DNA of 6,443 nucleotides from Arenicella sp. (GTDB taxonomy: Bacteria; Pseudomonadota; Gammaproteobacteria; Arenicellales; Arenicellaceae): NCBI GenBank assembly GCA_023299895.1, contig JALZWI010000037.1, forward strand, positions 1 to 6,443, in the 5' to 3' direction. How positions within the stretch are numbered: position 1 is the first letter of the stretch; each line of letters opens with the position of its first letter. Position numbers and translations under genes: made by a program. The notes below the pieces were generated by a model. The model had not been told where the DNA came from, ran no database searches, and saw only the letters and a list, made by a program, of their open reading frames with translations. This document shows, in pieces, positions 4,951 through 6,443 of this stretch.

Positions 4951-6351
4951 ATGATAAAACTGCCAATAAAGCTTCTGCTGCTAGCAACGGCTCCTGTAGT
5001 TATAGCCTTAGTGTTGACTTATTTATTCATAACAAATGAGTCAAAACGCCTTTCGGAACAGACACTTAGTACGCTCGAAACATTTCTAATGGAATCGAAG
5101 CGGCGCGAACTGCATAACTATTCACAGCTTGCCGACTCGGCCATTCATCACATTTACAAATCATCTGATTCAGACAACCATGTTGCGCAAAACCTGGTCG
5201 CGGACATCCTAGAAGAAATGTCTTATAACGGTGATGATGGTTATTTCTTTGTTTACGACGACAAAGGCACTAGTATTGCGCACGCCAAACAACCATTCAG
5301 AGTTGGTCAAAATTGGTGGGGGCTTGAAGATAAAAGCGGCGCCAAAATCATTCAAATACTGATTGAAAATGCAAAAAGCGGCGGTGATTACTATCAATAT
5401 CCATGGGACAAACCATCGTTGAAAAGCCCAACTGAAAAGGTGAGTTATTCTTGGTACCTTCCGAAATGGAACTGGATGATCGGTACAGGTATCTACTTAG
5501 ATGATATCGAGGCTCAGATCTCGTCAGTCCAAAATGACATCGACCGGCATATAAAGAATACTGAGAGAATCATTCTCGGCATCGCACTGACAACTGCGTT
5601 TACAATTTTCTTGATAGGCTTAATTATCGCTCTGAAAGAGAAAACTAAGAGTAATACGCAACTTAACCTTTTGAGCCAAAGAATTGTCAACCTTCAAGAG
5701 GAAGAGCGCCGACGCATATCACGCGAAATGCACGATGGCATTGTGCAGATATTAGTGTCGATAAAGTATTCTCTTGAAGCCACTCGCATGTATCTAAATA
5801 AAAATAGTGAAAAGCCGCCAGAACCGTTAGATCACGCGTCAACTAACCTGAATACTGCAATTCAAGAAATAAGGCGCATCTCACACGACTTACATCCGCG
5901 GATATTAGATGAGCTTGGCTTGGGCTTAGCATTAGATTCACTTACTAATGAATTCAGCAGTCGAACCGGTATTGAAGTCGACCTAGTGCGGCCAGCCGTT
6001 AAAAAAGTATTGCCGGATGATATTGCTACTACGCTGTATCGCGTTGTGCAGGAGTCTCTCACCAACATTGAGCGCCACTCTCAAGCGCGCTCGTGCAAAG
6101 TCAACTTGTATTTTACATCAACAGGCTTGGTATTGGAGGTAGTCGATGATGGCAAGGGTTTCGACGAAAACCATACGCGGCTATCAGAAGGTATCGGCAT
6201 TCGTAATTTAACCGAACGGCTTGAATATCAAGGAGGCGAATTTGAGGTGATATCAACCGCGAAGGGCACAACCGTGATTGCCAAGATTTCAAATTCACTC
6301 TTTAAGGGGCACTCGGCACCAGATATAGATAAACCTGCAAACGCAGCGTGA
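4951..6351 (+). CDS. Membrane sensor histidine kinase, sCache sensor, NarL/HisKA_3 family
   Basis: This encodes 466 residues. Transmembrane segments at about 6-27 and 207-228 bracket a periplasmic domain whose core, DGYFFVYDDKGTSIAH (96-111), then GGDYYQYPWDKP (144-155) and WNWMIGTGIYLDD (173-185), is a standard single-Cache (sCache_2) fold. A short linker leads to the dimerisation/phosphoacceptor helix EEERRRISREMHDGIVQ (250-266), with His261 as the probable phosphorylation site. The second helix contains DLHPRILDELGLGLAL (313-328). The ATPase domain has the N-box QESLTNIERHS (367-377, Asn372), the DGKG box (400-403) and GIGIRNLTERL (414-424). All expected kinase motifs are present, so it should be active. 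The start at 4951 follows AGGGGG (4939-4944) by 6 bases and begins just before the first membrane helix; the frame is open further upstream (in-frame ATGs at 4774 and 4900) without good sites. It is divergent from dctP and followed after 12 bases by its response regulator, so it probably senses a small carboxylate and controls the transporter. Confidence 0.93.
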   Translation: MIKLPIKLLLLATAPVVIALVLTYLFITNESKRLSEQTLSTLETFLMESKRRELHNYSQLADSAIHHIYKSSDSDNHVAQNLVADILEEMSYNGDDGYFFVYDDKGTSIAHAKQPFRVGQNWWGLEDKSGAKIIQILIENAKSGGDYYQYPWDKPSLKSPTEKVSYSWYLPKWNWMIGTGIYLDDIEAQISSVQNDIDRHIKNTERIILGIALTTAFTIFLIGLIIALKEKTKSNTQLNLLSQRIVNLQEEERRRISREMHDGIVQILVSIKYSLEATRMYLNKNSEKPPEPLDHASTNLNTAIQEIRRISHDLHPRILDELGLGLALDSLTNEFSSRTGIEVDLVRPAVKKVLPDDIATTLYRVVQESLTNIERHSQARSCKVNLYFTSTGLVLEVVDDGKGFDENHTRLSEGIGIRNLTERLEYQGGEFEVISTAKGTTVIAKISNSLFKGHSAPDIDKPANAA

Positions 6352-6363
6352 GAGCATAGAAAT

Positions 6364-6443
6364 ATGAGTATAACTAAACGTAAAATTTCGATCTTAGTCG
6401 TCGACGATCACCCGATGGTGATAGGTGGCTTAACATCATGCTT
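6364..6443 (+). CDS. Response regulator, LuxR/NarL-type likely, N-terminal fragment
   Basis: Only the first 26 codons are present before the window ends. The translation starts MSITKRKISILVVDDHPMVI and continues GGLTSC, which is the first strand and acidic pocket of a receiver domain. The ILVVDDHPMV pattern, with Asp-Asp followed by His-Pro, is typical of NarL/FixJ-type regulators. The phospho-accepting Asp and the DNA-binding domain lie beyond the window. It begins 12 bases after the stop of the histidine kinase, in the same direction, and NarL-family kinases of this type normally pair with LuxR-type HTH regulators, so this is the expected partner. The ribosome binding site is weak (GAGAG at about 6350), so translation may depend on the upstream gene. 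Confidence 0.88.
   Translation, partial: MSITKRKISILVVDDHPMVIGGLTSC

Noticed and set aside
3966..6298. Open frames at 3966-4190 (-), 4133-4318 (+), 5209-5397 (-), 5862-6068 (-) and 6113-6298 (-)
   Set aside because: They fall within dctP or the histidine kinase, whose domain structure is continuous, and have no independent coding evidence.

Overview
The window looks like ordinary chromosome of a Gram-negative bacterium, most likely a marine or aquatic gammaproteobacterium. The evidence is a trimeric-type outer-membrane porin, a TRAP-type periplasmic-binding-protein transporter, moderate base composition and good Shine-Dalgarno sites. The species cannot be named from this sequence.

Layout from left to right. 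Bases 1-153 hold the last 50 codons of a plus-strand M28-family zinc metallopeptidase. It converges on a minus-strand gene for a small secreted protein of unknown function (272-616), with a stem-loop between the two. The rest of the left and middle part is a minus-strand cluster, transcribed from right to left: dctP (TRAP solute-binding protein, 3679-4758), dctQ (small permease, 3081-3602), dctM (large permease, 1804-3084, with a 4-base overlap with dctQ) and a general porin (722-1759). A strong intrinsic terminator lies between dctP and dctQ. A second hairpin without a U-tract follows the porin. On the right, divergent from dctP across a 192-bp regulatory region, are a membrane sensor histidine kinase with an extracytoplasmic sCache-type domain (4951-6351) and the first 26 codons of its LuxR/NarL-type response regulator (from 6364, cut by the window end).

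Together this reads as a self-contained carboxylate uptake unit. The porin would admit the solute through the outer membrane, DctP would capture it in the periplasm, and DctQM would import it with an ion gradient. The divergent two-component pair would sense it, or a related small acid, and switch the operon on. The DctP subtype (TakP/FcbT1-like, COG4663-type) and the sCache sensor independently suggest a small monocarboxylate or 2-oxo acid; this is inference. I saw no mobile element, CRISPR array, RNA gene or plainly novel system. The points worth a second look are the terminator inside the transporter operon, the structured divergent promoter region, the porin built into the operon, and the unrecognised small secreted protein.
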